Below, piece by piece: positions 20,970-30,432 of a stretch of DNA of 64,000 bases. Source of the stretch: Geotalea toluenoxydans JCM 15764. Its GTDB lineage: Bacteria > Desulfobacterota > Desulfuromonadia > Geobacterales > Geobacteraceae. The stretch is taken from assembly GCF_001311985.1 (NCBI RefSeq), contig NZ_BBCJ01000003.1:62001-126000 (forward strand). Direction: 5' to 3'. Made by a program: the position numbers and the translations under genes. How positions within the stretch are numbered: the first letter of the stretch is position 1; every line of letters starts with the position of its first letter. The notes beneath the pieces were generated by a model, which saw only the letters and a list, made by a program, of their open reading frames with translations, had not been told where the DNA came from and did no database searches.

Positions 20970-22006
20970 ATGAAAGTACTGATCTTGGGCGTCAACGGCT
21001 TTATCGGCAACGCCCTGACCCGCCGCATCCTCGACACCACCGAGTGGGAAGTCTTCGGCCTGGATATGAGCGACAACAAGCTGGAACACTCCATCGGCCA
21101 CCCCCGTTTCCATTTTCTGGAAGGACATCACCATCAACAAGGAGTGGATCGAGTACAACATCAAGAAATGCGACGTGGTGCTGCCGCTGGTTGCCATTGC
21201 CACTCCGGTCACCTATGTCAAGGACCCCCTGCGTGTGTTCGAGCTGGATTTCGAGGAAAACCTGAAAATCATCCGCCAGTGCGTAAAGTACGGGAAGCGG
21301 GTTATTTTCCCCTCCACCTCCGAGGTATATGGCATGAGCCCGACCGGGAGTTCGACGAAGAAACATCCCCCTCATGCTGGGCCCCATTAACAAGGAGCGT
21401 TGGATATACTCCTGCGCAAAGCAGATGCTGGACCGGGTCATCTACGCCTATGGCGAGCATGACGGCCTGCGCTATACACTGTTCCGCCCGTTCAACTGGA
21501 TCGGCCCCAAGCTGGACAGCATCAGCACCGCCAAAGAGGGAAGCTCGAGGGTTTTGACCCAGTTCCTCTACAACATTCTGGCAGGCGAACCGATCCAGCT
21601 GGTGGATGGCGGCAGCCAGCGCCGTTCCTTCACCTTCATCGAGGACGGCATCGACTGCCTGATGCGGATTATCGAAAACAGGGACGGCTGTGCCGAGCGA
21701 GGTATCTTCAACATCGGCAATCCCGGTAATGATCTGTCGGTCAAGGAACTGGCAGTGAAGCTGAGGGAAATGGTCAAGGAATATCCCGAATATCGTGACC
21801 GGGCCGAGAAGTGTCAAATCATAGAAGTCACCTCCGATGCATTTTACGGTAAAGGGTACCAGGATATGCTGACCCGCGTACCGTCGGTTAAAAATGCTGA
21901 GACCAGGCTGGGATGGAAACCTGTCACCGCTATAGACGGTGCCCTGCGTAAAACCCTGGAATTCTATCTGGTTGAGGAAAAAGAAAAAATAGACAACCTG
22001 CTGTAA
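20970..22006 (+). CDS. UDP-glucuronate 4-decarboxylase (ArnA C-terminal half), frameshifted
   Basis: Extended SDR that oxidises and decarboxylates UDP-glucuronate to UDP-4-keto-pentose, first committed step of L-Ara4N synthesis; about 346 residues repaired. It has [16 protein letters not shown] (NAD binding), [27 protein letters not shown], the catalytic YSCAKQ with Tyr and Lys, and [12 protein letters not shown] with the Arg/Ser features of ArnA. About four missing bases break it (two near 21121, then 21341 and 21371), the densest damage in the window. An AAGGAG site precedes the ATG. Confidence 0.9.
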
Positions 22007-22035
22007 AAATGCCCTGAATAAACTTCCGGACATAA

Positions 22036-22070
22036 AGCGGCCGCTTTCCAATCGAAGCGGCCATTTACTT
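22036..22070 (+). terminator. Possible terminator after the decarboxylase gene
   Basis: GGCCGCTT (22039-22046) and AAGCGGCC (22055-22062) form a perfect 8-bp stem with an eight-base loop. The tract after it, ATTTACTTTC, is only partly T-rich, so this may be a weak terminator or attenuator rather than a full stop before the lipoprotein gene. Confidence 0.45.
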
Positions 22071-22095
22071 TCAAACCATCTAAAAGGAGTGCGTA

Positions 22096-22845
22096 ATGAA
22101 GCCACATCTACTCTTGCCTCTTCTATTAATTACCTTCTGGGCGGGCGGCTGTGCCGGCCCGACTACGACCTTGAAAGTCGGTGGCGACGATGCAAACATC
22201 AGCGGGTTTCTCATACCCGTTAAAGAAACCTTCGAGGAAGAAACGAAGACCTCCCTCTCCATAATGCAGATCGAGCCGGGCGAAGAACTTGTGCAATTGG
22301 CCAAGGGAAACGTCGATGCAATTATAGCCACCAGTTCTTTGAAGGAACTTCTGCAGGAAGCTGCCCTGAAAAGACTTACTCTGCCACCGGCATCACTGCA
22401 CATGGTAGAGGTTGGAAGCAATCGTACAGTGATTTTTCTCCATAAGAACAACAGGATCAAGCAGCTGAACCAGAAACAGCTGAAGTCCATCTTTACCGGT
22501 AAAATCAGAAATTGGCGCCAGTTTGGCGGCCCGGACCAGGAGATTATCATTGTCTGGGACTCAACTTCAGTAGCTGAAAATGAGGCTTTCATCAAAAAAA
22601 TTCTTAAGGATTCCCCGATGGTTGCCAAATTCCGGTCAGCCGACAGCTACGAGGAAGTCCGCAAAGCCGTCATGGAGACCCCCGGCGCAATAGGTATCGC
22701 CCCCAGCGGCTTCATCGCTCCAGGCGTCAAGGTGCCGAAAACGCCCAAAGTCAGTTCGCCGGTCATCCTGGTAACCAAAGGCAAGCCGTCACCTCTGACA
22801 AATAAACTCATCGATATCCTTAAAGATGCCGCATATATCCAGTAG
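22096..22845 (+). CDS. PstS-like substrate-binding lipoprotein
   Basis: A 249-residue protein of the phosphate-type (PBP-like) binding fold. The signal peptide ends in a lipobox, WAGGCAG, so it should be a lipoprotein. The mature part has the family pattern: GDDANISGFLIPV, a middle segment NQKQLKSIFTGKIRNWRQFGG (very typical of PstS-like proteins), and TPGAIGIAPSGF. The ligand is not clear. It is unusual to find it between arnA-type and arnD genes; a T-poor hairpin lies before it and arnD starts 70 bases after it. Confidence 0.8.
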   Translation: MKPHLLLPLLLITFWAGGCAGPTTTLKVGGDDANISGFLIPVKETFEEETKTSLSIMQIEPGEELVQLAKGNVDAIIATSSLKELLQEAALKRLTLPPASLHMVEVGSNRTVIFLHKNNRIKQLNQKQLKSIFTGKIRNWRQFGGPDQEIIIVWDSTSVAENEAFIKKILKDSPMVAKFRSADSYEEVRKAVMETPGAIGIAPSGFIAPGVKVPKTPKVSSPVILVTKGKPSPLTNKLIDILKDAAYIQ

Positions 22846-22915
22846 AACCCACCTATAACCCAGTGGGAAAAACCTTCTTGTGTTACCTGCTGCATCAGTG
22901 TAAGGTGCTGAAACC

Positions 22916-23808
22916 ATGAGCCAATCGACCATAGCCCTCAAAGTAGATGTGGATACCTACATCGGCACCCGTGATGGAGTACCCAGGTTACTGGAAATCA
23001 TGGAGTCGGCAGGAATCAAGCTACCTTTTATTTTTCAATGGGGCCTGATAATTCCGGCAAGGCGATCCGCCGCATCTTCACCCGAAAGGGCTTCCTGAAA
23101 AAAATGCTCCGCACCGGTGCCCCCTCGGCCTATGGCATTAAGACCATGCTCTACGGCACGCTTCTCCCGCCACCGATGATCGGGGCGGCCTTTCCGGACA
23201 TTCTGCGCAAGACGGCCGCCATGGGGCACGAGACAGGTATCCATTGCTGGGACCATGTGAAATGGCACGATCTTCTGCCGTGGATGCCAAAAAAAACAGT
23301 GGCCATGGAAATGGGCAGGGCTTTCGCTCTCTATGAACAAATCATGGGGCAGCGGCCGAGAACAACTGCAGCTCCAGGCTGGACGGTTTCTGAAGATTCC
23401 CTCGAAATTCAAGATGCTTTGCATCTTTCCTACTGCAGCGATTCACGCGGCACCTCTCCCTTTTATCCGGTATTGGACAACAGGCGCTTCGCCACCCTGC
23501 AAATTCCCACCACCTGGCCAACCATGGACGAACTGATCGGCGAGAACGGCATAACTGCCGACAATATCAACGATCACTACCTTGCCTGCCTGCGGCCCGG
23601 ACTCAACGTCCACACTATCCATGCCGAACTTGAAGGCAGGGTTCTGGCTGCCCAGTTCACCGACCTTCTGCAACGCCTGAAAGATCGCGGCGCCCGCTTC
23701 ATCACACTGGCTGAAGCTGCCGTGGAACATGGCGCAAACGCAGCCGAATCGTCCATGGCCATGGGAGAACTAGCTGGCCGGGCCGGAGCGGTAGCCCTGC
23801 AGCTATGA
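22916..23808 (+). CDS. arnD: Ara4FN-phosphoundecaprenol deformylase, frameshifted
   Basis: Polysaccharide-deacetylase-family enzyme that removes the formyl group after ArnC; about 297 residues repaired. [17 protein letters not shown] carries the first metal Asp, [12 protein letters not shown] is characteristic of ArnD, and [15 protein letters not shown] gives the two metal-binding His. The catalytic APGW is also present. The frame breaks near 23020, where AAGGCT reads AAGCT. Completes the arn set apart from ugd and arnE/F, which are not in the window. Confidence 0.9.
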
Positions 23809-23905
23809 CCCTGCCCCGATCATTTTCTGTTACCAATCTTTAATCTTTTATTGTTTTTTGTCTTCCCAAGTGATAGTTTATCGAAGTTTGTTTGAAGGAG
23901 TATTC

Positions 23906-24178
23906 ATGCCTGATTCTCTGGTGCGGTATTTCCACATGGACAGCAAGGACCTGGTCTATCTGAAATTCATCCTGGAGGCCTATGAGGGGCTCGCCACCTT
24001 GAGTACGGAGGATGCTAAAAAGGGCATTACCCGTATCTCTGTGCCCTGCGAACTCAATTCGGAGCTGGATAAGCTCCTGCATGCACTTCTAGCGGATATA
24101 ACCTTCAACGAGATTTTTCCGCCCCTGCTTCTGCCTTTAGAAAATCAGCCATGCTGCGAGGAAAGCTGCCATGCTTGA
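23906..24178 (+). CDS. DUF4911-type small protein
   Basis: A 90-residue protein; ATG at 23906 follows GAAGGAG. The sequence VRYFHMDSKDLVYLKFILEAYEGLATLST fits the DUF4911 family as I remember it, with KGITRISVPCELNSELDKLLHALL later. It ends CCEESCHA, a Cys-rich tail that could bind metal, though this is a guess. It overlaps tldD by 8 bases, so the two are probably translated together. Function unknown. Confidence 0.75.
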   Translation: MPDSLVRYFHMDSKDLVYLKFILEAYEGLATLSTEDAKKGITRISVPCELNSELDKLLHALLADITFNEIFPPLLLPLENQPCCEESCHA

Positions 24179-25553
24179 ACATTTCGATTGCGCCGCCATC
24201 CTGCGCCGAGCCCTTTCCGGAGGAGGCGAGTTCGCCGATATATATTTCGAGGAGGGAAGCTCGACGGCCATCGTCTGCGAAGACTCGAAGATAGAAAGAG
24301 TCCTCGCCGGAGCCGACCGGGGCGTGGGAATACGTGTCATTTCCGACCTGAGAACTGCATATGCCTTTAGCAACGAGATTAGCGAGTCTTCTCTCCTGGC
24401 CCTGGCCGAGACGGTGAGCCGGGCAGTAAAGGGGAAGAAGTTCGACAGGGTCATAGACCTTACGCGAAAAATTGTGGGCACAGGCTTCCCGATTCTTCTG
24501 CCACCGGAGGACATCCCGCTGAAGCAAAAAATCGCGACCGTCTCTGCCGCAGACCTTGCCGCCAGGGGCTTGGACGGGAAAATACGCCAGGTAACCGCCA
24601 TGTACCGCGATGGAACAGCAAAAGCGCAGATAGTCAATTCCTGCGGCGAATTTATCGAAACAGCCAGGACCGGTACCGTTTTTACGGTTCAGGCCATTGC
24701 CGCAGAAGGATCCCTGGTTCAAACCGGCTACGAGGCAATCGGCGGTGTCCGCGGCTTTGAAATCTTTCAGACGATGGGTCCTGAAGAACTTGCTCTGGCC
24801 GCAGCAAGACGCAGCCTGATGATGCTCGGCGCAAGGAAAGCGCCCGGCGGCACCATGGCAGTGGTCCTTTCCTCAGAAGCCGGGGGAACCATGGTCCATG
24901 AAGCCATTGGTCACGGTTTGGAAGCAGACTTGGCCCAGGCTGGAATGTCGGTTTATGCGGGGAAAGCAGGAACCCGGGTGGCATCCCCTCTTGTCACCGT
25001 CATTGACGATGCAACAATAGCAAATGCCAGGGGGTCGTTCTCCTTCGACGATGAAGGGACACCCGCCCAACGGACGGTGCTGGTCGAAAACGGCATCCTG
25101 AAAGGATACATGTACGACAGGCTATCTGCCATGAAGGACGGTTGTCTGTCAACGGGAAACGGCAGGCGAGAGTCATATCAGACTAAACCCATTGCCCGCA
25201 TGACGAACACCTTGATTGCGCCAGGCACCACCCCCCCTGGAGAAATAATCCAAGGTGTCAGGGAGGGCCTTTTCGTTAAAAAAATGGGAGGGGGGCAGGT
25301 CAATACGGTTAATGGCGATTTCGTCTTCGAAGTTTCCGAAGGTTACCTGATTGCAAACGGAGAGATTGCTGAACCGGTCCGTGGTGCAACACTGACCGGC
25401 AACGGACCTGACGTGCTCAACAAAATAACCAAGGTCGGCACCGATCTGGGTTTCGGCATCGGCACCTGCGGTAAAGAAGGTCAAGGGGTTCCGGTCTCCG
25501 ATGCCCAACCGACTCTTCTCATTTCAGAGATTACCGTAGGGGGCACCGCCTGA
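24171..25553 (+). CDS. tldD: Metalloprotease TldD
   Basis: TldD forms a Zn-dependent protease with TldE/PmbA that processes modified peptides and degrades some antitoxins. The 460 residues include FADIYFEEGSSTAIVCEDSKIERV, RGVGIRVIS, and the metal-site helix GTMVHEAIGHGLEADL (HExxxH). Downstream come FDDEGTPAQRTVLVENGILKGY, SYQTKPIARMTNT and GFGIGTCGKEGQ. Intact and near full length. No tldE lies in the window. Confidence 0.95.
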   Translation: MLEHFDCAAILRRALSGGGEFADIYFEEGSSTAIVCEDSKIERVLAGADRGVGIRVISDLRTAYAFSNEISESSLLALAETVSRAVKGKKFDRVIDLTRKIVGTGFPILLPPEDIPLKQKIATVSAADLAARGLDGKIRQVTAMYRDGTAKAQIVNSCGEFIETARTGTVFTVQAIAAEGSLVQTGYEAIGGVRGFEIFQTMGPEELALAAARRSLMMLGARKAPGGTMAVVLSSEAGGTMVHEAIGHGLEADLAQAGMSVYAGKAGTRVASPLVTVIDDATIANARGSFSFDDEGTPAQRTVLVENGILKGYMYDRLSAMKDGCLSTGNGRRESYQTKPIARMTNTLIAPGTTPPGEIIQGVREGLFVKKMGGGQVNTVNGDFVFEVSEGYLIANGEIAEPVRGATLTGNGPDVLNKITKVGTDLGFGIGTCGKEGQGVPVSDAQPTLLISEITVGGTA

Positions 25554-25560
25554 TGTACCC

Positions 25561-27732
25561 ATGCGTAAAAACCACACGGTGAAAGAAATGCCGGTAAACA
25601 CCTCTTCAACACACGATCCAGCAAATATTCTGCAATCGCTGAAGGGTTATTCCTTTCTCGAGGGCTACCATCTTTTACTTTTCTGCTGCAGGAGTACGGC
25701 CGCAAGCGCCGGTAACGATTGCTGGGAGCTACACCTTGCCCATCAGCGGCCTCAGGCTGTAAACCTGCCCATTGCCGCCTTCGACGAAATCCTCGAGATT
25801 GCCTGCATCGGCAAGCGTCCGACCACTTTGCGCTCACCGGAAGGGCTGTATGTTTTTGCCGTTCCCTTTTCTCTAGAGGATGATTCCCTTTACTGTCTGG
25901 TCGGTACTGGTGTCAGGGATAAAGCATTAGATCTGGGCGGAGTCGAATCACTGGCAGAGCTGACGCAGAGAGATCCTGTGGAACTGCTTGAGCTCTTCCA
26001 GAAATACCCTGTGGCCTCAAGAAAAGATGTTGAAGACGCTGCAGACCGGGTGTTTCGCCTAATCAAGGAGAATATGGCGGAAGAACACCCAACAGGCTCA
26101 TCCGATGATATTCTCGACAAACTTGCTGCCGTTGCCAGCATCTGCTCCGAGATGGACAAGATGACCACCAGTGCAGCAACCATCTCCCTCTTTCTCGACA
26201 CGCTGACCATTATTTTCGACATTCCCCGTCTTGGCATTGTTTTTACCGGCAGCGCCTGCCAGGAACTTTTTCTTGCTGGAGACTGGGCACCGCCTGCCGC
26301 TGCTGTGAAAAAGATCATACCGCACCGGATCAATAACCTGTTCCCCCTGGAAAACGCTGGAAAGAGCTTCGTTGTTGGCGGTGAAATAGCCTCCCTGTTC
26401 CCAGAGCAAGATGTGGAGATGGCTACCTGCCTGCAGTTCCTGGCAAATGGGGATAACTGCGGGCTGATAGCACTTCTGGACACGAAATTGCGGGAGGGTG
26501 ATGTTTCGCTGATTGAACTTGTCTGCAAAAGGGTGGCAACACGGTTACAGCAACTGCTGCAGGAAGAACAGCTGCTTCGGGCGAATACTCAATCCCAGAA
26601 AATGCTCGAGCTGATAAGCTCGATGCTCATGATCGACGACCACAATGAGCTTTACGATTCACTGCTCAACGCGGCCACCGGCCTCGTCGGCGCCATCAAC
26701 GGCTCTTTCATGGTCATGGACAAGAACGGCGAAGAGCTGCACATCGAAGCGGTAAGGGGAATAAATTCCCATCTGGCAAAAAGTTTTACGATCAAGGTTG
26801 GCGAAGGAATCGCCGGCAAGGTAGCAGCTGATGCTTCTCCTATTGTGGCCAGCGACATCGAAAACGATTCACGCACTGCAAGGCTGAATAGGTCCCGTTT
26901 CAGGACAAAGTCCTTCGTCTCCCTTCCTTTCAGTTACAATCAGCAGGTAATCGGCGTTTTGAACATCTCCGACAAGGAAAACGGTGGAACGTTCAATGAG
27001 AAGGATCTTGAAACCCTGAGTTTTTTTGCCGATCATGTGGCTGGGGTGGTGCACCACGCAACGGCAAAGGCAGCTTGGGCGAGCTGCCGGTCAGTGGCGA
27101 TCGGCGACCCGTCGACCGGGCTTTACAACCGCAAGTTTCTGCTCAAAAGGATGCAGGAAGAAATCAGCCGCTGCAAAAGGCTGACCCGCAGCCTGGCCCT
27201 GATGCGCATCGAGCTGTTCGGCTTGGGAAATGCCGGGGAGAAAGCAATGAAAGCCATTGCCGGGGTGCTGACAGAAATGCTGCGCGAGATGGACGTGATT
27301 TCCCGATATGGAGAAAATTCCTTCTGCATCATACTGCCGGATACGGGGAAAAATGAATCGGCACTGGTGGGGGAAAGAATCCGCGTGAAGATAGTCGATG
27401 CTATTGCTCAGCTGGATGGCACTCCACTTGCCAGGGCCTGCGTAAACATCGGCTTATCCACCTTTCCCGAAGACGGAAAAAACGTCGACGAGATAGTAAC
27501 GGCAGCGGAGAAAGCCACTTTTCGACCCATTTCTTTTACCTCAGCTGCCGCTGTGCAAGCACCCTCAATCAACAATGGCCTGAGATCGGGCAACAGCATC
27601 ACCCTTCACGATTCCCGGCAACTCCTCCCCCTGTTCCACAACGGGCAATATAAGGATAGTCAGCCAAATGCTCAGCCAGTTCCGCCTCCGTATACCTGTT
27701 TGCCCTGCGAGCAATCAGAACGGCGGAAATAG
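25561..27732 (+). CDS. GAF protein with degenerate GGDEF domain
   Basis: About 700 residues. The N-terminal region (to about 170) is shared with the protein at 36505-38508 (SLKGYSFLEGYHLLLF; CLVGTGVRDKALD). A GAF domain follows at about 350-500 (GEGIAGKVAADASPIVASDIENDSRT), then a GGDEF-like domain. In place of GG(D/E)EF it reads YGENSFCIILP, and the metal-binding Asp of FIDLDHFK is lost (LMRIELFGLG), so it is unlikely to make cyclic di-GMP. The last 45 or so residues overlap the gene on the opposite strand and look unnatural; a lost base near 27520 would end it about 27592. tldD ends 7 bases upstream. Confidence 0.85.
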   Translation: MRKNHTVKEMPVNTSSTHDPANILQSLKGYSFLEGYHLLLFCCRSTAASAGNDCWELHLAHQRPQAVNLPIAAFDEILEIACIGKRPTTLRSPEGLYVFAVPFSLEDDSLYCLVGTGVRDKALDLGGVESLAELTQRDPVELLELFQKYPVASRKDVEDAADRVFRLIKENMAEEHPTGSSDDILDKLAAVASICSEMDKMTTSAATISLFLDTLTIIFDIPRLGIVFTGSACQELFLAGDWAPPAAAVKKIIPHRINNLFPLENAGKSFVVGGEIASLFPEQDVEMATCLQFLANGDNCGLIALLDTKLREGDVSLIELVCKRVATRLQQLLQEEQLLRANTQSQKMLELISSMLMIDDHNELYDSLLNAATGLVGAINGSFMVMDKNGEELHIEAVRGINSHLAKSFTIKVGEGIAGKVAADASPIVASDIENDSRTARLNRSRFRTKSFVSLPFSYNQQVIGVLNISDKENGGTFNEKDLETLSFFADHVAGVVHHATAKAAWASCRSVAIGDPSTGLYNRKFLLKRMQEEISRCKRLTRSLALMRIELFGLGNAGEKAMKAIAGVLTEMLREMDVISRYGENSFCIILPDTGKNESALVGERIRVKIVDAIAQLDGTPLARACVNIGLSTFPEDGKNVDEIVTAAEKATFRPISFTSAAAVQAPSINNGLRSGNSITLHDSRQLLPLFHNGQYKDSQPNAQPVPPPYTCLPCEQSERRK

Positions 27733-28489
27733 CAATCGGCAGCGTGAAAATAAAAATGCCGGTCATGGCCATCAGCCTTTCGCCGATGAGCACGGTTATG
27801 GTCAGGTTGAAGACGATAACGGACAGATACAGTACCGGCCCATACAGCGAACGGAAAGGAGCAGCCATTACTCCTTTCGGCCGTTCTCCCCTCTTCCCGG
27901 TCAGGGCATCGATCCGCTGCAGGGCAAAAATCATTAGTGCACTTACCAGAAACCAGCCGGCGTAATTGGAAAATGGTATACCGAAATGGTAGCCTGCTTC
28001 CCGATAGCCGTAAATCCTGCCGAGAAACCAGCGGTGCCCCTGCAGTGCCACCGGATCAATTATTATATCCAGAAAAACCTGAAACAGCGATCCCAGCAGT
28101 AACACTGAAAAGGATTTGCGAATTGAGCTGGTTTCAAGTGTAACTACGTCCCTGGGGGAGGCTTTGATGGGAGATACGACAAGCAGCGCAGCAGTATAAC
28201 TGCAGTAGGCAAGAAATACATAGGAGAGAGAGTCAAAGAAAGGAACGCCGAAAATCCACAGCTCTTTACCCTTGGTAGCCTCCACATAGTAATACCAACC
28301 ATAGGGAAAGCCTGTGTTAATGGAGCTAACTTCCGAAAGAAATGAAATGACATAGCCGGCAGCAGTAAAATACAAGGTCTTTCGCCACCCCAGATGGGTT
28401 ACCGCAGCCACCAGATATACGGCAAAGAAGGCAAAGACATAGGGCCGCATGGTCACCGTCCCCACCGCAATCGAAAAAAAATCAGTCAC
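27599..28489 (-). CDS. Carotenoid biosynthesis membrane protein (CruF/DUF422-like)
   Basis: A 296-residue integral membrane protein with seven or so helices. Family-like blocks are SEVSSINTGFPYGWYYYVEATKGKELWIFGVPFFDSLSYVFLAYCSY (seen in pieces) and DIIIDPVALQGHRWFLGRIYGYREAGYHFGIPFSNYAGWF, which carry the conserved E and D residues of CruF hydratases acting on C50 or acyclic carotenoids. No other carotenoid gene is nearby, so the true substrate is uncertain. It faces the GAF/degenerate-GGDEF gene tail to tail. Confidence 0.85.
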   Translation of the reverse strand: MTDFFSIAVGTVTMRPYVFAFFAVYLVAAVTHLGWRKTLYFTAAGYVISFLSEVSSINTGFPYGWYYYVEATKGKELWIFGVPFFDSLSYVFLAYCSYTAALLVVSPIKASPRDVVTLETSSIRKSFSVLLLGSLFQVFLDIIIDPVALQGHRWFLGRIYGYREAGYHFGIPFSNYAGWFLVSALMIFALQRIDALTGKRGERPKGVMAAPFRSLYGPVLYLSVIVFNLTITVLIGERLMAMTGIFIFTLPIAISAVLIARRANRYTEAELAEHLADYPYIARCGTGGGVAGNREG

Positions 28490-28504
28490 AATTCCCCCCA
28501 GATG

Positions 28505-28533
28505 AAAAATGGCGCTTTGACAGCGCCATTTTC
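28505..28533. terminator. Terminator between mlaD-like and carotenoid genes
   Basis: An 11-bp perfect stem, AAAATGGCGCT (28506-28516) with AGCGCCATTTT (28522-28532), closes a five-base loop. On the minus strand it is followed by TTTTTC, 29 bases past the mlaD-like stop codon. It would end the mla-type operon. Confidence 0.85.
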
Positions 28534-28561
28534 GTTTTGCTTTTCCACACCACGCATTTCT

Positions 28562-29610
28562 CTAAAACAGGGTGCCTATGACACTGCCCAATACCTGGAT
28601 CGGCCCGGTATCCCCCAGCCCGTCCATGGCCTTTTCCGCCTTTTTCAATGTGGCGGTAGTGTCGCGGTAAAGTTTGTCATCGTTGACCAGTTTGCCCAGG
28701 GTGCCTTCGCCATCATTTATCTTGCGCGTTATTTCCTTGATATTCTTGGAAGCATCCCGCACCTCGTTATAAAGTGCCTCATCATTCACCAGTTTGCCAT
28801 GGTGCCTTCGCCGCGGTTGATCTTGGCTGCTATGTCCTTGACATCCTTCATGCTGTCATTGATTCTGGCCATGGCGGACCTGGCGTCGCTGTAAAGCAGA
28901 TCATCGTTGACGAGTTTGCCGATGGTGCCTTCTCCCTTGTCTATCTTCAGGGCGATGTTTTTCACGCTGGCCGAGGCATCGCGGAAGTTTTCATAGAGAA
29001 GCTTGTCATTGAGCAGCATGGCCAGAGAGCCGTCCCCACGGTCGAGCTTGGTGGTTATGCTGTTGATGTTGGCAATGGAGCTTTGCAGGTTGGTGCGGTT
29101 ATCATCGAGAATGGCGCTGATCTTGCCCATGACCTCGTTCTGGTTTTCGTTGAGCTGAGTGATCAGAAGCTTCGCATCCTGGACCACCTCGCTCACGTTA
29201 TCGACGATAATGTCAATGTTTGCCACATCCCGTCCTTTTACCGTCCCACCAGGTGGAAGGATTGGCGCACCGGGAGAACCGAAGGATATCCCCAGAAATT
29301 GCCCCCCCAGAAGATTGGTCAGACGCAAGGTGGCGACTGAATCGGCTTTGATCTTGGTTCCGGGCTTCACTTCGAAATCGATCTGGACCTTTTCTTCAAG
29401 GATGGTTATTTTATCGATCTTTCCCACATCCACGCCTGCCAAACGCACGGGATCACCGATCTTCAACCCGGTAATGCTCGTCAGAAAGGTTTTATACATC
29501 ACCTTTTTTTCGAAGGGGTTCCATTTCTCCCCCACTTCCAGCATGAAGCCGAACAGAATCAGTCCTAATATAAAAAAGATGCCTACTTTTTTTTCAACTG
29601 AAATCGCCAT
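28562..29610 (-). CDS. MCE-domain lipid-binding protein (MlaD-like), frameshifted
   Basis: An inner-membrane anchored MCE protein of about 349 residues. One N-terminal helix (GIFFILGLILFGFMLEVG) precedes the MCE domain, FLTSITGLKIGDPVRLAGVDVGKI and LRLTNLLGGQFLGISFG. The C-terminal half is four tandem units of about 40 residues, each with K(I/L)..G(E/D)G(T/S)(I/L/M)..L(V/L)ND..LY. The frame breaks near 28797 in the third unit (ATGGGC reads ATGGC). MlaE-like permease lies 45 bases upstream. Confidence 0.9.
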
Positions 29611-29655
29611 TAGCTGGACCTCCAGTAAGAACCACTTGAATTACCGCTGTAAAAC

Positions 29656-30432
29656 TCACATTAAAAGCCTGGTGAGGAAATAGTCCGCAACCAGAATAAG
29701 CATGAATGACCAGACCACAGATCTTGTTGTTGAAATACCGATGCCCCTTGCGCCGCCAGATGTCTTAAACCCCACATAGCAGGAAACCAGCGCGACAATG
29801 GCGCCAAAGGCAAATGCCTTGATCAACCCGTTGCCTATCTCCTGGAATTTCAATGCTGCCGTAAGACTGTCGTAATATGTGGAATATGAAACAAAAATCT
29901 TTGGATGAAGGTTGCTTATGATCGCGCCCCCGACAATACCGATGCAGTCAGAGTAGATTACCAGCGCCGGCACACAGACAATACAGGCAATAAAACGAGG
30001 CATGGCTAGATAGCGGACCGGGTTGATGTCCAAGGTTTTAAGGGCATCGATCTCCTCATAGACTTTCATCACGCCAAGTTCCGCAGCCATGGCCGATCCG
30101 ACCCGACCTGCCACCAGAAAACTCGTCATGACCGGTCCCAGCTCCCTGACCATTGAATGTCCCACAATCGCCCCGATTATGTCCTGGCTGCCATACTTGT
30201 TCAACTCGACCCCGGTCTGTAACGCGAGCACCATACCGACGAAGAACGCCATCACTGAGGCAACCGGCAAGGTCTCATAACCTATGATGGCCATCTGGGC
30301 AAAGATGCTTGCCAGGTTGCGAGGCGCTTCCCGGAAAAAGTAGACAGTCTGGCCCAAAAGTATCAGCATCTCGCCGATAATTTCATGGAACTTTATGACC
30401 TTTTTGCCGATTCTGTCGATGGCACCCGCCAT
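29656..30432 (-). CDS. mlaE: MlaE-type ABC lipid transport permease
   Basis: MlaE/YrbE permease, 258 residues, which with an MlaF ATPase and MlaD moves phospholipids across the envelope. It has five or six hydrophobic helices and the family blocks VASVMAFFVGMVLALQTGVELNKYG, VRELGPVMTSFLVAGRVGSAMAAELG, and EEIDALKTLDINPVRYLAMPR (coupling region). No MlaF ATPase gene occurs between it and mlaD or anywhere in the window. Its ATG overlaps the stop of the upstream repeat protein, so translation is probably coupled. Confidence 0.93.
   Translation of the reverse strand: MAGAIDRIGKKVIKFHEIIGEMLILLGQTVYFFREAPRNLASIFAQMAIIGYETLPVASVMAFFVGMVLALQTGVELNKYGSQDIIGAIVGHSMVRELGPVMTSFLVAGRVGSAMAAELGVMKVYEEIDALKTLDINPVRYLAMPRFIACIVCVPALVIYSDCIGIVGGAIISNLHPKIFVSYSTYYDSLTAALKFQEIGNGLIKAFAFGAIVALVSCYVGFKTSGGARGIGISTTRSVVWSFMLILVADYFLTRLLM

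Noticed and set aside
14869..23808. The arn cluster as a decaying pseudogene island
   Set aside because: Every break is one lost base, no stop mutations or larger deletions are seen, and the same damage appears in essential genes elsewhere in the window.
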